A DNA stretch of 64,000 nucleotides from Pseudomonadota bacterium. Its GTDB lineage: Bacteria; Pseudomonadota; Alphaproteobacteria; Sphingomonadales; Sphingomonadaceae. The notes under the pieces are model-generated. The model was not told the origin of the DNA, did not search any database, and saw only the letters and a program-made list of their open reading frames with translations. Position 1 is the first letter of the stretch, and every line of letters begins with the position of its first letter. Location of the stretch: NCBI GenBank assembly GCA_023389105.1, contig JAEWEY010000006.1, positions 162,217 through 226,216 of the forward strand. The letters are read 5' to 3'. Below are positions 9,107 to 18,891 of the stretch, piece after piece. The position numbers and the translations under genes are program-made.

Positions 9107-10524
9107 CCGGCCCCGATCCGCGCCGCTTCCTCTACCGCAGTCTCGATCCTGACGGCGCCAAGCGTCTTGCAGCGACGCATCTCGCCGGGCATGACGATGG
9201 CGAGCTTTACCTGCAGCACAGCACGACCGAAGCGTTCGGCTTCGACGACGGCCGGCTGAAGACTGCCGATTACCACAGCAATTCGGGCTTCGGCCTGCGC
9301 GGCGTGTCGGGCGAGACGACGGCGTTCGCCCATGCCAATGAGATCAGTGCGGCGGCGATCGACCGCGCGGCCGCGACGCTGAAGCTGCTCGACCCCGCGC
9401 AGGGCGCTCCTGCGGCCGCACCCGCCCGAACCAACCAAGCGATGTACGGCGCCGACGATCCGCTCAGCCTCGTGCCGTTCGCCGACAAGGTCGCGCTGTG
9501 CCAGCAGATCGACGCCGCCGCGCGCGCCCGCGATCCACGAGTTGCGCAGGTCAGCGTAGCACTCGCGGCCAGCTGGAGCGTGATCGACATCGTGCGCGCC
9601 GACGGCTTTGTCGCCTCCGACATCCGGCCGCTGGTGCGCCTCGGCGTGCAGATCGTCGCCGAGCAGAACGGGCGCCGCGAGATCGGCTACCATGGTCTCG
9701 GCGGCCGCTATCTCTATGATCAGTTGTTCGACGAAGCGGTCTGGGGCCGCGCGATCGATGAATCGCTCAAGCAGGCGCTGATCAATCTCGACTCCGTTGC
9801 TGCCCCGGCCGGTGAGATGCCGGTCGTGATGGGTTCGGGCTGGGCCGGCGTGCTGTTGCACGAAGCGATCGGCCATGGCCTCGAAGGCGACTTCAACCGC
9901 AAGGGAACGTCGGCATTTTCCGGCCGCATCGGTGATCGCGTGGCGACCCCGGGCGTCACCATCGTCGATGACGGGTCGATGCGGCAGCGCCGCGGGTCGC
10001 TGACGATCGACGATGAAGGCACGCCGACCGGCCGCACGGTGCTCATCGAGGACGGTATCCTCAAGGGCTATCTTCAGGACCGGCTGAATGCCCGGCTGAT
10101 GGGCATGGCGCCGACCGGCAACGGGCGGCGCGAGAGCTACGCCCATGCCCCAATGCCGCGCATGACCAACACCTTCATGCTCGCCGGTAAGGACGACCCG
10201 CAGGAGCTGATCGGCCGCGTCAAGGACGGCATCTACGCCAAGAGCTTCGGCGGCGGGCAGGTCGACATCACCAGCGGTAAGTTCGTGTTCGGCTGCACCG
10301 AGGCCTATCGCATCCGTGACGGCAAGATCGCTGAGCCGGTCAAGGGCGCGACGGTCATCGGCGATGGCCCGACGGTCCTGACACGGGTCAAGGGTATCGG
10401 TCACGATCTCGAGCTCGACGAGGGCATCGGCGTCTGCGGCAAGGGCGGGCAGAGCGTTCCGGCCGGCGTTGGCCAGCCGACGCTGCTGATCGATGGCTTG
10501 ACGGTGGGCGGAACCGCCACTTGA
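9103..10524 (+). CDS. tldD: Metalloprotease TldD
   Basis: This 473-aa protein is the TldD subunit of the TldD/TldE (PmbA) zinc metalloprotease, which trims unfolded peptides and matures microcin-like peptides in other bacteria. The catalytic HEAIGHGLEGD lies near residue 252. N-terminal GFDDGRLKTADYHSNSGFGLRG and C-terminal TSGKFVFGCTEAYRI are conserved family stretches. It is translationally coupled to the upstream zinc-finger gene and to the downstream DUF924 gene (TTGA overlap). The partner pmbA is not in the window. Confidence 0.95.
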   Translation: MTGPDPRRFLYRSLDPDGAKRLAATHLAGHDDGELYLQHSTTEAFGFDDGRLKTADYHSNSGFGLRGVSGETTAFAHANEISAAAIDRAAATLKLLDPAQGAPAAAPARTNQAMYGADDPLSLVPFADKVALCQQIDAAARARDPRVAQVSVALAASWSVIDIVRADGFVASDIRPLVRLGVQIVAEQNGRREIGYHGLGGRYLYDQLFDEAVWGRAIDESLKQALINLDSVAAPAGEMPVVMGSGWAGVLLHEAIGHGLEGDFNRKGTSAFSGRIGDRVATPGVTIVDDGSMRQRRGSLTIDDEGTPTGRTVLIEDGILKGYLQDRLNARLMGMAPTGNGRRESYAHAPMPRMTNTFMLAGKDDPQELIGRVKDGIYAKSFGGGQVDITSGKFVFGCTEAYRIRDGKIAEPVKGATVIGDGPTVLTRVKGIGHDLELDEGIGVCGKGGQSVPAGVGQPTLLIDGLTVGGTAT

Positions 10525-11060
10525 GTTCGGACTGGCGCGCCGACGTCCTGCGATTCTGGTTCGGGCTCGATCCCGAGCAATGGTTTCGCGGCGGCGACGC
10601 GCTCGACCATCAGGTCCGCGAGAACTTCCTCAAGCTGTGGGAAGCCAAGCGCCAGCTTCCTGCGTCATCCTTCCTTGACGATCCGCTGACCGCGCTGGCC
10701 GGGACGATCCTGTTCGACCAGTTCCCGCGCAACATGTTCCGCGATCATGCTGACCAATTTTCGACTGATCAATTGGCCCTGCAGATCGCGCGCGAGGCGG
10801 TGAATCGCGATTTTGACCAGCAACTTGCACCAGAAGAGCGCACGTTTCTCTATTTGCCGTTCGAACATAGCGAGGACTTGGCGGACCAGGATCGCTCGGT
10901 CCTGCTTTTCATCGCGCTCGGCAATGAAGAGCAGCTCGACTACGCCAAGCGACACCATGACGTCATCGCTCGCTTCGGGCGATTTCCGCATCGAAACAAG
11001 ATGTTAGGCCGCACACCGCGTCCCTCGGAGCTGGCCGCCGGCGACGTCGTCCCCTGGTGA
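10521..11060 (+). CDS. DUF924 family protein
   Basis: This 179-aa, all-helical TPR-like protein is recognisable by VLRFWFG near the N-terminus, LILFDQFPRNMFR (here TILFDQFPRNMFR) and FLYLPFEHSEDL, all DUF924 hallmarks. Function is unknown in the family. Translation appears to start at TTG 10521, overlapping the tldD stop, which gives a start right before the conserved WRADVLRFWFG; there is no better ATG. It ends one base before the convergent phosphatase-like gene. Confidence 0.85.
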   Translation: MSSDWRADVLRFWFGLDPEQWFRGGDALDHQVRENFLKLWEAKRQLPASSFLDDPLTALAGTILFDQFPRNMFRDHADQFSTDQLALQIAREAVNRDFDQQLAPEERTFLYLPFEHSEDLADQDRSVLLFIALGNEEQLDYAKRHHDVIARFGRFPHRNKMLGRTPRPSELAAGDVVPW

Positions 11061-11061
11061 T

Positions 11062-11466
11062 CTAAAGCAGATGTGCGATCGGGCCGGCGTCGAACCCGGC
11101 GTCCGACAGGCACCGTTGCACATTGTCAGCCGTTTCGCCGCGCTCCCGTTTCGCTAGCGCCAAAGCCAGCGCCGACCTGTTCCCGGAGCGGCAGAAGGCC
11201 AGCAATTGGCCGCCCTCAGCCTCCTCCAACGCCTGCCGCATCGCCGCGACCTCCGCCGGGCCGATCCCGCGCGTGATGGGGATGTGGTGATAAGCGATCC
11301 CCGCAGCTGCGGCAGCGTCCTCAATCTCGTGCGCGTGCGGCTGATCCGGTTCCTCACCGTCCGGCCGGTTGTTGACCAGCACCGTTATTCCCTCCGCGGC
11401 CAGGTTCGCGACTTCTTGCGGCTGAACCTGGCCCCGAACGGACGCTTGCTGGTCGAGGCGGATCAT
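11062..11466 (-). CDS. TIGR01244 / DUF442 phosphatase- or sulfurtransferase-like protein
   Basis: This 134-aa protein has a C-terminal cysteine loop FCRSGNRSALALAL near residue 90, a catalytic Cys followed by an Arg, as in the DUF442 (Blh-like) dual-specificity phosphatase/rhodanese-like domain. VLVNNRPDGEEPDQP near residue 30 is the other conserved block. Family members have been linked to sulfide or persulfide handling, but the substrate here cannot be inferred. Its ATG overlaps the stop of the upstream M3 peptidase gene (ATGA), so the two are cotranscribed. Confidence 0.8.
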   Translation of the reverse strand: MIRLDQQASVRGQVQPQEVANLAAEGITVLVNNRPDGEEPDQPHAHEIEDAAAAAGIAYHHIPITRGIGPAEVAAMRQALEEAEGGQLLAFCRSGNRSALALALAKRERGETADNVQRCLSDAGFDAGPIAHLL

Positions 11467-13697
11467 TGCCCACGCTCGGTCTTGTTGGTCGGGGTTGCCG
11501 GGGCCGGAACGGGGGCGGGCGGAGGCGTGCTGGCGCCGGGTGCGGGCGCCAGACGCGAATCCAGGCCATAATAGTCAAGGTACGGCTGGATCTGCGGATC
11601 GTGCCCGGCCCAGCCACGGTACATCGCCGCGAGGTCCTGCGTATTGCCACGCGACAGCACCATGTCGCGGAAGCGCTGGCCGTTGGCGCGGTTCAAGCCG
11701 CCGTTCTGCTCGAAGGTCGCGAAGGCGTCCTGCCCGAGCATCCGGGTCCAGGCGTAGGCGTAATAGGCCGCCGAATAGCCGTTGGCCCAGATGTGCAGGA
11801 AGTAGCTCGACCGGTAGCGCGGGGGCACGTCCTTGGTGTCGAAGCCGCCGCTGGCCAAAGCCTGCGCTTCGAACTTGTCGACGTCCTGGCGCGGCGCGGT
11901 TGCAGGCAGCGAATGCCAGTCGAGGTCGAGCCGCGCGGCTTCGAGCGCCTCACCGACCTCATAGCCCTGGTTGAAGGTCCGGGCCTTCATGATTTTCTGC
12001 ACGAGATCGGCCGGGATCGCCTTTCCGGTCTGATAATGCACGGCATAGTGCGGCAGGATCTTCGGATCGAGCGCCCAGTTCTCATTGAACTGCGACGGGA
12101 ACTCCACGAAGTCGCGCGCCACGCTGGTGCCCGACAAGGTCGGATAAGTCTGCGCCGCGAACATGCCGTGCAGCGCGTGGCCGAATTCGTGGAACATCGT
12201 CGTTACGTCGTCGAAACTGATCAGCGCGGGCTGACCGGGCGCGGGCTTGGTAAAGTTCTCGACGTTGTAGATGACGGGCTTGGTACCGCGCAGCGTCGAC
12301 TGGTTGACCAGGTTGGACATCCACGCGCCACCATTCTTGTTATCGCGCTTCCACGGGTCGATCATGAAGATCGCCAGCTGCGATCCATCCGCATTGTTCA
12401 CCTGAAACACGCGCATATCCGGATTCCAGGTCGGGATGTCCTTCCGCTCGGTGAAGGTCAGGCCGTAAAGCTGATTGGCGGCATAGAAGACACCGTCCGT
12501 CAGCACCTTGTTGAATTCGAAGTACGGTTTCAGGTCGTCGCTGTTGAGCGCGTAGCGCTGCTTGCGGATCTGCTCGGCGTAGAAATTCCAGTCGGCCGCG
12601 GTCGGCTGGAAGGTCGCACCCTGCGACTTGGCGAGCGCCTCGATATCGGCCCACTCCTGGCGCTGCTTGGCCGAGACCGCGGGCGCGAGGCGATCGAGGA
12701 AGCCGACCGCCGTCGCACGGTTCTTCGCCATCTGGTCGTACAGGGCGTAGTCCGCGAAGTTCGTGTTGCCGAACAGCGCAGCTTTCTTGGCGCGAAGCTG
12801 CGCGATCTCGCTGATCGTCGCGCGCGTGTCGTTGGCATCGCCCTGCTCGGCACGATTGAGGCTGGCGTCAAGCAGCTTCTGGCGGGTGTCGTGGCTCGTC
12901 AGCGATTCCAGCGACGGCTGCTGCGTCGTGTTCTGCAGCGGGAGAACGTAGCCGGCTACCTTGCGGCCCTTCGCCGCTTCCTGCGCGGCCGCGAGTTGAG
13001 CAGGCGACAAACCGGCCAGCGCGGCCGGATCGGTAACCTGCAGGGCGCCCGCTTTGGCGGCAGCCAGAAGTTTCTGGCCGAACGCCGTCTGCAACGTGCT
13101 CAGCCGTTGGTTGTAGGCCTTGAGCTGCGTCTGCTTGGCTGGCGACAGCTCCGCGCCGGCGTGCACGAACTGATTGTAATAGACGTCGAGCAGCTTCGCC
13201 TGCTCGGGGTTCAGTTTCAGCGAAGCCTCATTGTCGTGAAGCGTCTTGAACCGCTGGAACAGCTTGGCGTTGAGATAGATGAAGTCGTTGTGCGCGGCGA
13301 ACATCGGCGAGGTCTTGGTGTCGGTCGCCTGCAGCGTGTCGTTGGTGTTCGCGCCATTGACCGCGCTGAACGCCAGATTCGCGCGCTCCAGCAGCAGACC
13401 GGTGTTTTCCATCGCGACGACGGTGTTCTCAAAGGTCGGCGCGGACCGCTGGTTGGCGATCGCGGTCACTTCGCGCTTCTGCTCGGCCATGCCAGCGAGG
13501 ATCGCGGGCAGGTAATCGCTATCCTTGATCTTCGCGAAATCCGGGGTCTCGAGCGGCAGCGTGCTGCGTTGGGTGAAGGGGTTCGATGCCGATAGCGTGG
13601 ACGGCGCGGTGGTCGCTTTTGCCTTGGGCGCCGCGCTCAATGGGGCGGCCGAGATGACGGCAAGGGCAGCGGTCGTGAAAAGCATGGTGCGGTTCAT
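11463..13697 (-). CDS. dcp: M3 family peptidyl-dipeptidase (Dcp-like), exported
   Basis: This is a 744-aa zinc peptidase with a signal peptide (MNRTMLFTTAALAVISAAPLSAAP), so it is probably periplasmic. The zinc motif HEFGHALH lies near residue 501 and FVEFPSQFNENWA is downstream, both typical of M3A peptidases; overall similarity is to peptidyl-dipeptidase Dcp, which removes C-terminal dipeptides. The C-terminal 40 residues are Pro/Ala-rich and low complexity. GAGGA precedes the ATG. It is coupled to the downstream DUF442 gene. Confidence 0.9.
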   Translation of the reverse strand: MNRTMLFTTAALAVISAAPLSAAPKAKATTAPSTLSASNPFTQRSTLPLETPDFAKIKDSDYLPAILAGMAEQKREVTAIANQRSAPTFENTVVAMENTGLLLERANLAFSAVNGANTNDTLQATDTKTSPMFAAHNDFIYLNAKLFQRFKTLHDNEASLKLNPEQAKLLDVYYNQFVHAGAELSPAKQTQLKAYNQRLSTLQTAFGQKLLAAAKAGALQVTDPAALAGLSPAQLAAAQEAAKGRKVAGYVLPLQNTTQQPSLESLTSHDTRQKLLDASLNRAEQGDANDTRATISEIAQLRAKKAALFGNTNFADYALYDQMAKNRATAVGFLDRLAPAVSAKQRQEWADIEALAKSQGATFQPTAADWNFYAEQIRKQRYALNSDDLKPYFEFNKVLTDGVFYAANQLYGLTFTERKDIPTWNPDMRVFQVNNADGSQLAIFMIDPWKRDNKNGGAWMSNLVNQSTLRGTKPVIYNVENFTKPAPGQPALISFDDVTTMFHEFGHALHGMFAAQTYPTLSGTSVARDFVEFPSQFNENWALDPKILPHYAVHYQTGKAIPADLVQKIMKARTFNQGYEVGEALEAARLDLDWHSLPATAPRQDVDKFEAQALASGGFDTKDVPPRYRSSYFLHIWANGYSAAYYAYAWTRMLGQDAFATFEQNGGLNRANGQRFRDMVLSRGNTQDLAAMYRGWAGHDPQIQPYLDYYGLDSRLAPAPGASTPPPAPVPAPATPTNKTERGQ

Positions 13698-13771
13698 CGG
13701 GTTCCTCGGGTCTCGTTCGATCAGCAGTTCGTCGCCTTTGAACCGTCCGGGGCTTTACGCAAGCCTGAACG

Positions 13772-15529
13772 TCAGTCGGCGGCGGCCAGCGCTTCCAGCA
13801 TTGCCGCGCCATAGCGCTCGAGCTTCGCAGCGCCGACGCCCTGCACTTCGCTCAATTCACGCAGATCGCGCGGCTTACGCGAGGCAATCTCGCGCAGCGT
13901 GGAATCGTGGAATACGACATAGGGCGGCACGCCGGTCTCGGCTGCAAGTTTGCGGCGTGTTTCGCGCAACCGATCGAAGAGCGGGTCGGCGGGACCGTCA
14001 TAACGATTGCGAGAGGAGCGGCGTCGGGCGGGCGGAACGGCAATCGTCAGCTGCTGCTCACCTTTCAGGATCGGCTTGGCGCCGGGACCGAAGCTAAGGC
14101 CTCCGTAAGCATCGGCGCGCAAAGCATCGCGGGCGATTAGCGCGCGAGCGACGGGCCGGACCAACGCCAGTTCTTCCGCATTGGCGATGCCGAACACCGA
14201 CAGCTGGTCGTGGCCGAAGCTGCGCACCTTTTCGCTGTCCTTGCCAGCCAAGACATCGGCCAAATGTCCGACGCCAAACCGCATCTCGGTACGGAACGCA
14301 GCGGACAGCAGCTTGCGCGCAATCTCCGTCACATCGACCGTCGCTGGCGGGTCGAGGCAGTTGTCGCAATTGCCACAACGCTCGGGCGGGTCCTCGCCGA
14401 AGTGGCGAAGCAGGATGGCGCGGCGGCACGTGGGGGTTTCGATCAGCGCCGCAAGCGCGTTCAGACGTTCGCGTTCGCCCGCGCGGCGATCAGGCTCAAC
14501 CTCGCTTTCGATCCGCTGCCGGGCGCGGGCGAAATCCTCGGCGCCCCAGAACAGCCACGCCTCGGCCGCGTCGCCGTCGCGACCAGCTCGGCCGGTTTCC
14601 TGATAATAAGCTTCAATTGATTTCGGGATGCCGGCGTGGGCGACGAAGCGGACGTCGGGCTTGTCGATACCCATGCCGAACGCGACCGTCGCTGCGATCA
14701 CCATGTCCTCGGACTGGACGAACGCCGCCTGGTTGCGGGCGCGAATCTGCGGTTCGAGGCCAGCATGGTACGGCAGGGCAGCGCGCCCGGTCGCCGCGAT
14801 CTGCTCGGCGATCCGCTCGGTCTTGTCCCGGCTCGGCGCGTAGACGATGCCCGATCCCGGCTGCTGCGCGAGCAAAGCCTTGAGCTGCCCCGCAAGGCCG
14901 TCGCGCGGACGGATGTTGTAGCGGATGTTCGGGCGGTCGAAGCCCGCAATGACTAGCCCATCTTCCGGGATGCCGAGTTCCGTAAGGATGTCGGCGCGCG
15001 TTCGCCGGTCGGCGGTCGCCGTGAGCGCCAGCCGCGGCACGTCCGCATTGTCGTCGAGCAGCGGACGCAGTCCCCGATAGTCCGGCCGGAAGTCGTGACC
15101 CCACTCGCTGACGCAATGCGCTTCGTCGATGGCGATCAGCGAAAGATTCACGCGGCTCAGCAGACGGCGAAACGCGTCGCCAGTCGCCCGCTCGGGAGCG
15201 ACGTACAGGAGGTCAAGCTCGCCCGCCTTGAACCGTTCGACCGTCTGCTCGCGATCGGCGTCGGCGGAGGTCAGCGATGCCGCTTTCAGACCGATAGCAT
15301 TCGCGCTGCGGATCTGGTCGTGCATCAGTGCGATCAGCGGAGAAACGACGAGCGCCGTGCCTTCGCGGGCGATGGCGGGAAGCTGGTAGCACAGCGACTT
15401 GCCGGCCCCGGTCGGCATCACGGCCAGCGTGTGCCGCCCGTGCATGACGCGATCGACGACGTCTTCCTGTACGCCGCGGAAATGGTCGAAGCCGAAAACG
15501 CTTTTGAGGATTTCGTGGGTGGAGGTCAT
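13772..15529 (-). CDS. recQ: ATP-dependent DNA helicase RecQ
   Basis: This is a 585-aa RecQ helicase with Walker A PTGAGKSLCYQLP near residue 40, the DEAH box and RecQ loop IDEAHCVSEWGHDFRPDY near 131, and motif VI QETGRAGRDG. The RQC zinc Cys cluster (CRRAILLRHFGE then CGNCDNC) lies near 370-390 and a C-terminal HRDC domain spans about 515-585. It unwinds DNA during recombination and replication repair. ATG 15529 is chosen; the longer TTG start adds one residue. Confidence 0.96.
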   Translation of the reverse strand: MTSTHEILKSVFGFDHFRGVQEDVVDRVMHGRHTLAVMPTGAGKSLCYQLPAIAREGTALVVSPLIALMHDQIRSANAIGLKAASLTSADADREQTVERFKAGELDLLYVAPERATGDAFRRLLSRVNLSLIAIDEAHCVSEWGHDFRPDYRGLRPLLDDNADVPRLALTATADRRTRADILTELGIPEDGLVIAGFDRPNIRYNIRPRDGLAGQLKALLAQQPGSGIVYAPSRDKTERIAEQIAATGRAALPYHAGLEPQIRARNQAAFVQSEDMVIAATVAFGMGIDKPDVRFVAHAGIPKSIEAYYQETGRAGRDGDAAEAWLFWGAEDFARARQRIESEVEPDRRAGERERLNALAALIETPTCRRAILLRHFGEDPPERCGNCDNCLDPPATVDVTEIARKLLSAAFRTEMRFGVGHLADVLAGKDSEKVRSFGHDQLSVFGIANAEELALVRPVARALIARDALRADAYGGLSFGPGAKPILKGEQQLTIAVPPARRRSSRNRYDGPADPLFDRLRETRRKLAAETGVPPYVVFHDSTLREIASRKPRDLRELSEVQGVGAAKLERYGAAMLEALAAAD

Positions 15530-15583
15530 CAACGCTACATCCGGCGAGTAGCGTCGCGGACCATCGCGGGCTAGCCTCCGCGC

Positions 15584-16966
15584 ATGCGCAAATTCTCGCT
15601 AACCCGTCGCTCACTCCTCGGTAGCGGAGGCGCCGCGCTTTTGCTTCCCGGCACCGGCGCGACGGCCGCGCCAATGAGCTGGCGAGTGCTAAGCCAGGAC
15701 GTGCGGAATGAAATGAGCTGGGCGTGGCGCAACTATCGCGAGCACGCGTGGGGCAAGGACCAGATCAAGCCGATCAGCGGCGGAAACGAAAGCTTCCCGC
15801 TCAAGAACCATCACCTCGGCCTGTCGCTCATCGAGGCGCTCGACACCCTCTGGATCATGGGGCTCGACGCGGAATTCCGCGACGGCGTCGACTGGGTGAA
15901 GGCCAATCTGGATTTCGACGTCGATGGCGAAGTGTCGGTGTTCGAAACGTCGATCCGGCTCGTTGGCGGGCTGCTCTCGGCGCACCATTGCTGCGGTGAC
16001 CCGATGCTGCTGGCGAAGGCCAGGGATCTCGCAGACCGGTTGCTGCCGAGCTTCAATGCGTCGCCGATCGGCATTCCGCATCGCTACGTCAACCTGCGCA
16101 CTGGTGCGCTGCGCGGACCCGTCACCAACCCGGCCGAGACCGGCACCTTCATCCCCGAATTCGGCTATCTCAGCCGCCACACCGGCGACGACCGTTACAG
16201 CGCCGCGGCCAAGCGCGCTTTAGTGTCGATGTTCGACCGGCGCTCCAAGATCGGTCTGCTCGCCGACAGCATCGACTGCATGACCGGCGAATGGAAAAGT
16301 CGCCGCGCGACGATCGGCCCACCGTCGGACAGCTATTACGAATATCTGTGGGATGGCTGGGACCTGCTCGGCGATCGGGATTGCCTTCGCATGTACCGCG
16401 CGTGCACGGTAGCGATCCTGAAGCATCAGCCGCGACGGCGCGGCACAGACCTGTGGTTCGCCAACGTCGATTTCGAAACCGGCCAGCCGCTCGATACCGA
16501 GCAGGACGAGCTCGGCTCATTCTACGGCGGCTTGCTCGCGCAAGGCGGCGACCGCGCGGCGGGCGTGGCGCACACGCGCACCTGGGCCAAGGTTCAGGCG
16601 CGCTACGGCATCCTGCCGGAAAGCATCGACTCCACCGACCTGCGCGCGCTGAGCAAGACTAACGACCTGCGGCCTGAACTTGCCGACGCCGCGTTCAATC
16701 ACTGGCTGCTCGACCGGCGTGATGAATGGCGGAACCTCGTTCGTGACCATTATCTGTCGATGAAGCGCTGGAACCGGGCGCGCTACGGTTATGCCGATAT
16801 GGCGGACGTCATCACCAAGACGCAGAGCGACCACAACCCGGGCTACTGGTGGTCGGAGCAGATGAAATACTACTACCTGGTGTTCGCCGACACCCCGCGC
16901 GTGGATTACCGCAAGCTGTACCTCAGCACCGAAGGCAACATGCTGCGCGGCGCCCGCCACCGCTGA
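15584..16966 (+). CDS. Glycoside hydrolase family 47 (alpha-1,2-mannosidase-like), Tat-exported
   Basis: This 460-aa protein starts with a twin-arginine signal (SLTRRSLLGSGGAALLLPG, processing probably near residue 28). The mature part shows GH47 hallmarks: WAWRNYREHAWGKDQIKP, LIEALDTLWIMGL, EVSVFETSIRLVGGLLSAH, PPSDSYYEYL and a C-terminal TEGNMLRG. GH47 enzymes are inverting, calcium-dependent alpha-1,2-mannosidases, best known from eukaryotic N-glycan trimming; bacterial members are few and exported. The native glycan is unknown. It is monocistronic, and its stop abuts the stop of the convergent ABC exporter with no gap. Confidence 0.85.
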   Translation: MRKFSLTRRSLLGSGGAALLLPGTGATAAPMSWRVLSQDVRNEMSWAWRNYREHAWGKDQIKPISGGNESFPLKNHHLGLSLIEALDTLWIMGLDAEFRDGVDWVKANLDFDVDGEVSVFETSIRLVGGLLSAHHCCGDPMLLAKARDLADRLLPSFNASPIGIPHRYVNLRTGALRGPVTNPAETGTFIPEFGYLSRHTGDDRYSAAAKRALVSMFDRRSKIGLLADSIDCMTGEWKSRRATIGPPSDSYYEYLWDGWDLLGDRDCLRMYRACTVAILKHQPRRRGTDLWFANVDFETGQPLDTEQDELGSFYGGLLAQGGDRAAGVAHTRTWAKVQARYGILPESIDSTDLRALSKTNDLRPELADAAFNHWLLDRRDEWRNLVRDHYLSMKRWNRARYGYADMADVITKTQSDHNPGYWWSEQMKYYYLVFADTPRVDYRKLYLSTEGNMLRGARHR

Positions 16967-18781
16967 TCATTCTGCCGCTTGCGCGATCTCTTCAGCTAGC
17001 TGCGCCTCCGCTTGCCGCTGCCAAAGTTCGGCATAGAGGCCGTCTTGGTCGAGCAGCTCATCGTGCGTGCCGCGCTCGGCGACGCGGCCCTGGTCCAGCA
17101 CCACGATCTGATCGGCGTTGACGATGGTCGACAGGCGGTGCGCGATCATGATCGTGGTGCGGCTTTCGGCGACGTGGTCGAGCGTGTCCTGAATCGCCTG
17201 CTCGGTGCGGCTGTCGAGCGCGCTGGTTGCCTCATCGAGCACCAGGATCGGCGGGTTCTTGAGCAGGGTGCGTGCAATCGCGACGCGCTGCTTCTCGCCG
17301 CCGGACAATTTAAGCCCGCGCTCGCCGACCATAGACTCATATTTGTCGGGCAGGATGGCGATGAAGTTGTCGATAGCCGCCCCGTGAGCGGCCTTTTCGA
17401 TCTCGGCCTGATCCGCGTCGCCGCGGCCGTAGCCGATATTGTAACCGATGGTGTCGTTGAACAGCACCGTGTCCTGCGGGACGATGCCGATCGCCGCGCG
17501 CAGGCTTGTTTGCTGAACGCTCGCGATGTCCTGATCGTCGATGAAGATGCGGCCCGCTTGCGGGTCGTAGAAGCGGTAGAGCAGCCGCGCGATGGTCGAC
17601 TTCCCCGCGCCTGAAGGACCGACGATCGCGCAGCTCGTCCCCGCCGGGATGTCGAGGGACAGGCCCTTCAGGATTTCGCGGTCGGCCTCGTAGCCAAAGT
17701 GCACGTCGTCGAACCGCACTGCGCCACGCGTCACCTGCAGCGCGGGAGCGCCGGATGCGTCGATCACCTCGGCGGGCGTGTCGAGCAGGTCCCACATCGC
17801 TTCCATGTCGATCAGGCCCTGGCGGATCGAACGATAGACCCACCCGAGCGCGTCGAGCGGGCGGAAGAGCTGCAGCAGAAGGCCGTTGATCCACACCACG
17901 TCGCCCGGCGAAAAGCGGCCGTTGCTCCATCCCCAAACGGTGAAGATCATCGCGCCGGCCATCATTACGTTGGTGATGAAGGCCTGACCGATGTTGAGCC
18001 ACGCGAGGCTGACCTCGTTGCGAACCGCGGCGCGCGCATAGGCGCCGACGGCTTCCTCGTACCGCGCGGACTCGCGTGCCTCGGCGCCGAAATATTTGAC
18101 CGTCTCGTAATTCAGCAGGGAGTCGACCGCGCGCCCGATCGCCTTGTTGTCGACGTCGTTCATCTGGCGCTGGATGTTGGTGCGCCAGTCGCTGACCTTG
18201 CGCGTGAAGACGATATAGATCGCGACGATCGCCAGCGTCGCGGCGACCAAGCCGAAGCCAAACTTGACGAAGAAGATGACACATATCGCGGTCAGCTCGA
18301 TGATCGTCGGGCCAATGTTGAACAGCAGGAAATAGAGCATCATGTCGATGCTCTTCGTTCCGCGTTCGACGATCTTGGTCAGCGATCCGGTGCGCCGCTC
18401 AAGGTGAAAACGCAGCGACAGATCGTGAACGTGCCGGAAGACCTTGGCCGACAGCCGCCGCGCCGCGTCCTGCCCAACCTTCTCGAAGATTGCGTTGCGC
18501 AGATTGTCTGACAGCACGCCGCCGAACCGCGCCAGCGTGTAGGCCAGCACCAGCCCGGCAACGACCGCGAACGCCGCGTGCGCGCTCATGCGGTCGACGG
18601 CCAGTTTCAACGCGTAGGGCCCTGCAAGCGTCACCGCCTTGCCCGCGAGCACCATCAACACCGCAAAGATGACGCGCGCCCTCAGCTCGGTCTCGCCGCG
18701 CGGCCACAGCATCGGCATGAACCGCCACAGCGCGGCCAGCCCACGGTTCGGGCTTGTCGGGTCGGATGCGTCTGCGGCCAT
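16967..18781 (-). CDS. Atm1-type ABC exporter (glutathione/Fe-S precursor or metal-GSH)
   Basis: This 604-aa half-transporter has an N-terminal six-helix domain and a C-terminal ATPase with Walker A GPSGAGKST near 387, LSGGEKQR near 494 and Walker B ILVLDEATSALD near 512. The transmembrane segments RTGSLTKIVERGTKSIDMML and VDSLLNYETVKYFGAE are diagnostic of the Atm1/HMT1 subfamily, which exports glutathione conjugates including metal complexes or sulfur precursors. I started at ATG 18781 (MAADAS) rather than the longer form. It probably works as a homodimer in the inner membrane. Confidence 0.88.
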   Translation of the reverse strand: MAADASDPTSPNRGLAALWRFMPMLWPRGETELRARVIFAVLMVLAGKAVTLAGPYALKLAVDRMSAHAAFAVVAGLVLAYTLARFGGVLSDNLRNAIFEKVGQDAARRLSAKVFRHVHDLSLRFHLERRTGSLTKIVERGTKSIDMMLYFLLFNIGPTIIELTAICVIFFVKFGFGLVAATLAIVAIYIVFTRKVSDWRTNIQRQMNDVDNKAIGRAVDSLLNYETVKYFGAEARESARYEEAVGAYARAAVRNEVSLAWLNIGQAFITNVMMAGAMIFTVWGWSNGRFSPGDVVWINGLLLQLFRPLDALGWVYRSIRQGLIDMEAMWDLLDTPAEVIDASGAPALQVTRGAVRFDDVHFGYEADREILKGLSLDIPAGTSCAIVGPSGAGKSTIARLLYRFYDPQAGRIFIDDQDIASVQQTSLRAAIGIVPQDTVLFNDTIGYNIGYGRGDADQAEIEKAAHGAAIDNFIAILPDKYESMVGERGLKLSGGEKQRVAIARTLLKNPPILVLDEATSALDSRTEQAIQDTLDHVAESRTTIMIAHRLSTIVNADQIVVLDQGRVAERGTHDELLDQDGLYAELWQRQAEAQLAEEIAQAAE

Positions 18782-18891
18782 TGCCGACAACGTAGGAAGA
18801 CCACGGCTCAGCGGCAATCGAAGATGCGCGCTCTGACGGAACCGATGTCGAAATCGGCGGTTGAATCAGCAACTTATCAGGGAACTTCGAA

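Noticed and set aside
9052..10404. 450-codon open frame opposite tldD
   Set aside because: Shadow of tldD; the composition is typical of reverse-complement codon bias.
11466..13595. Long open frame (709 codons) opposite the M3 peptidase gene
   Set aside because: It is the antisense shadow of a conserved, motif-bearing peptidase. Its translation is Arg/Gly/Val-rich without motifs, as expected from codon bias in GC-rich DNA.
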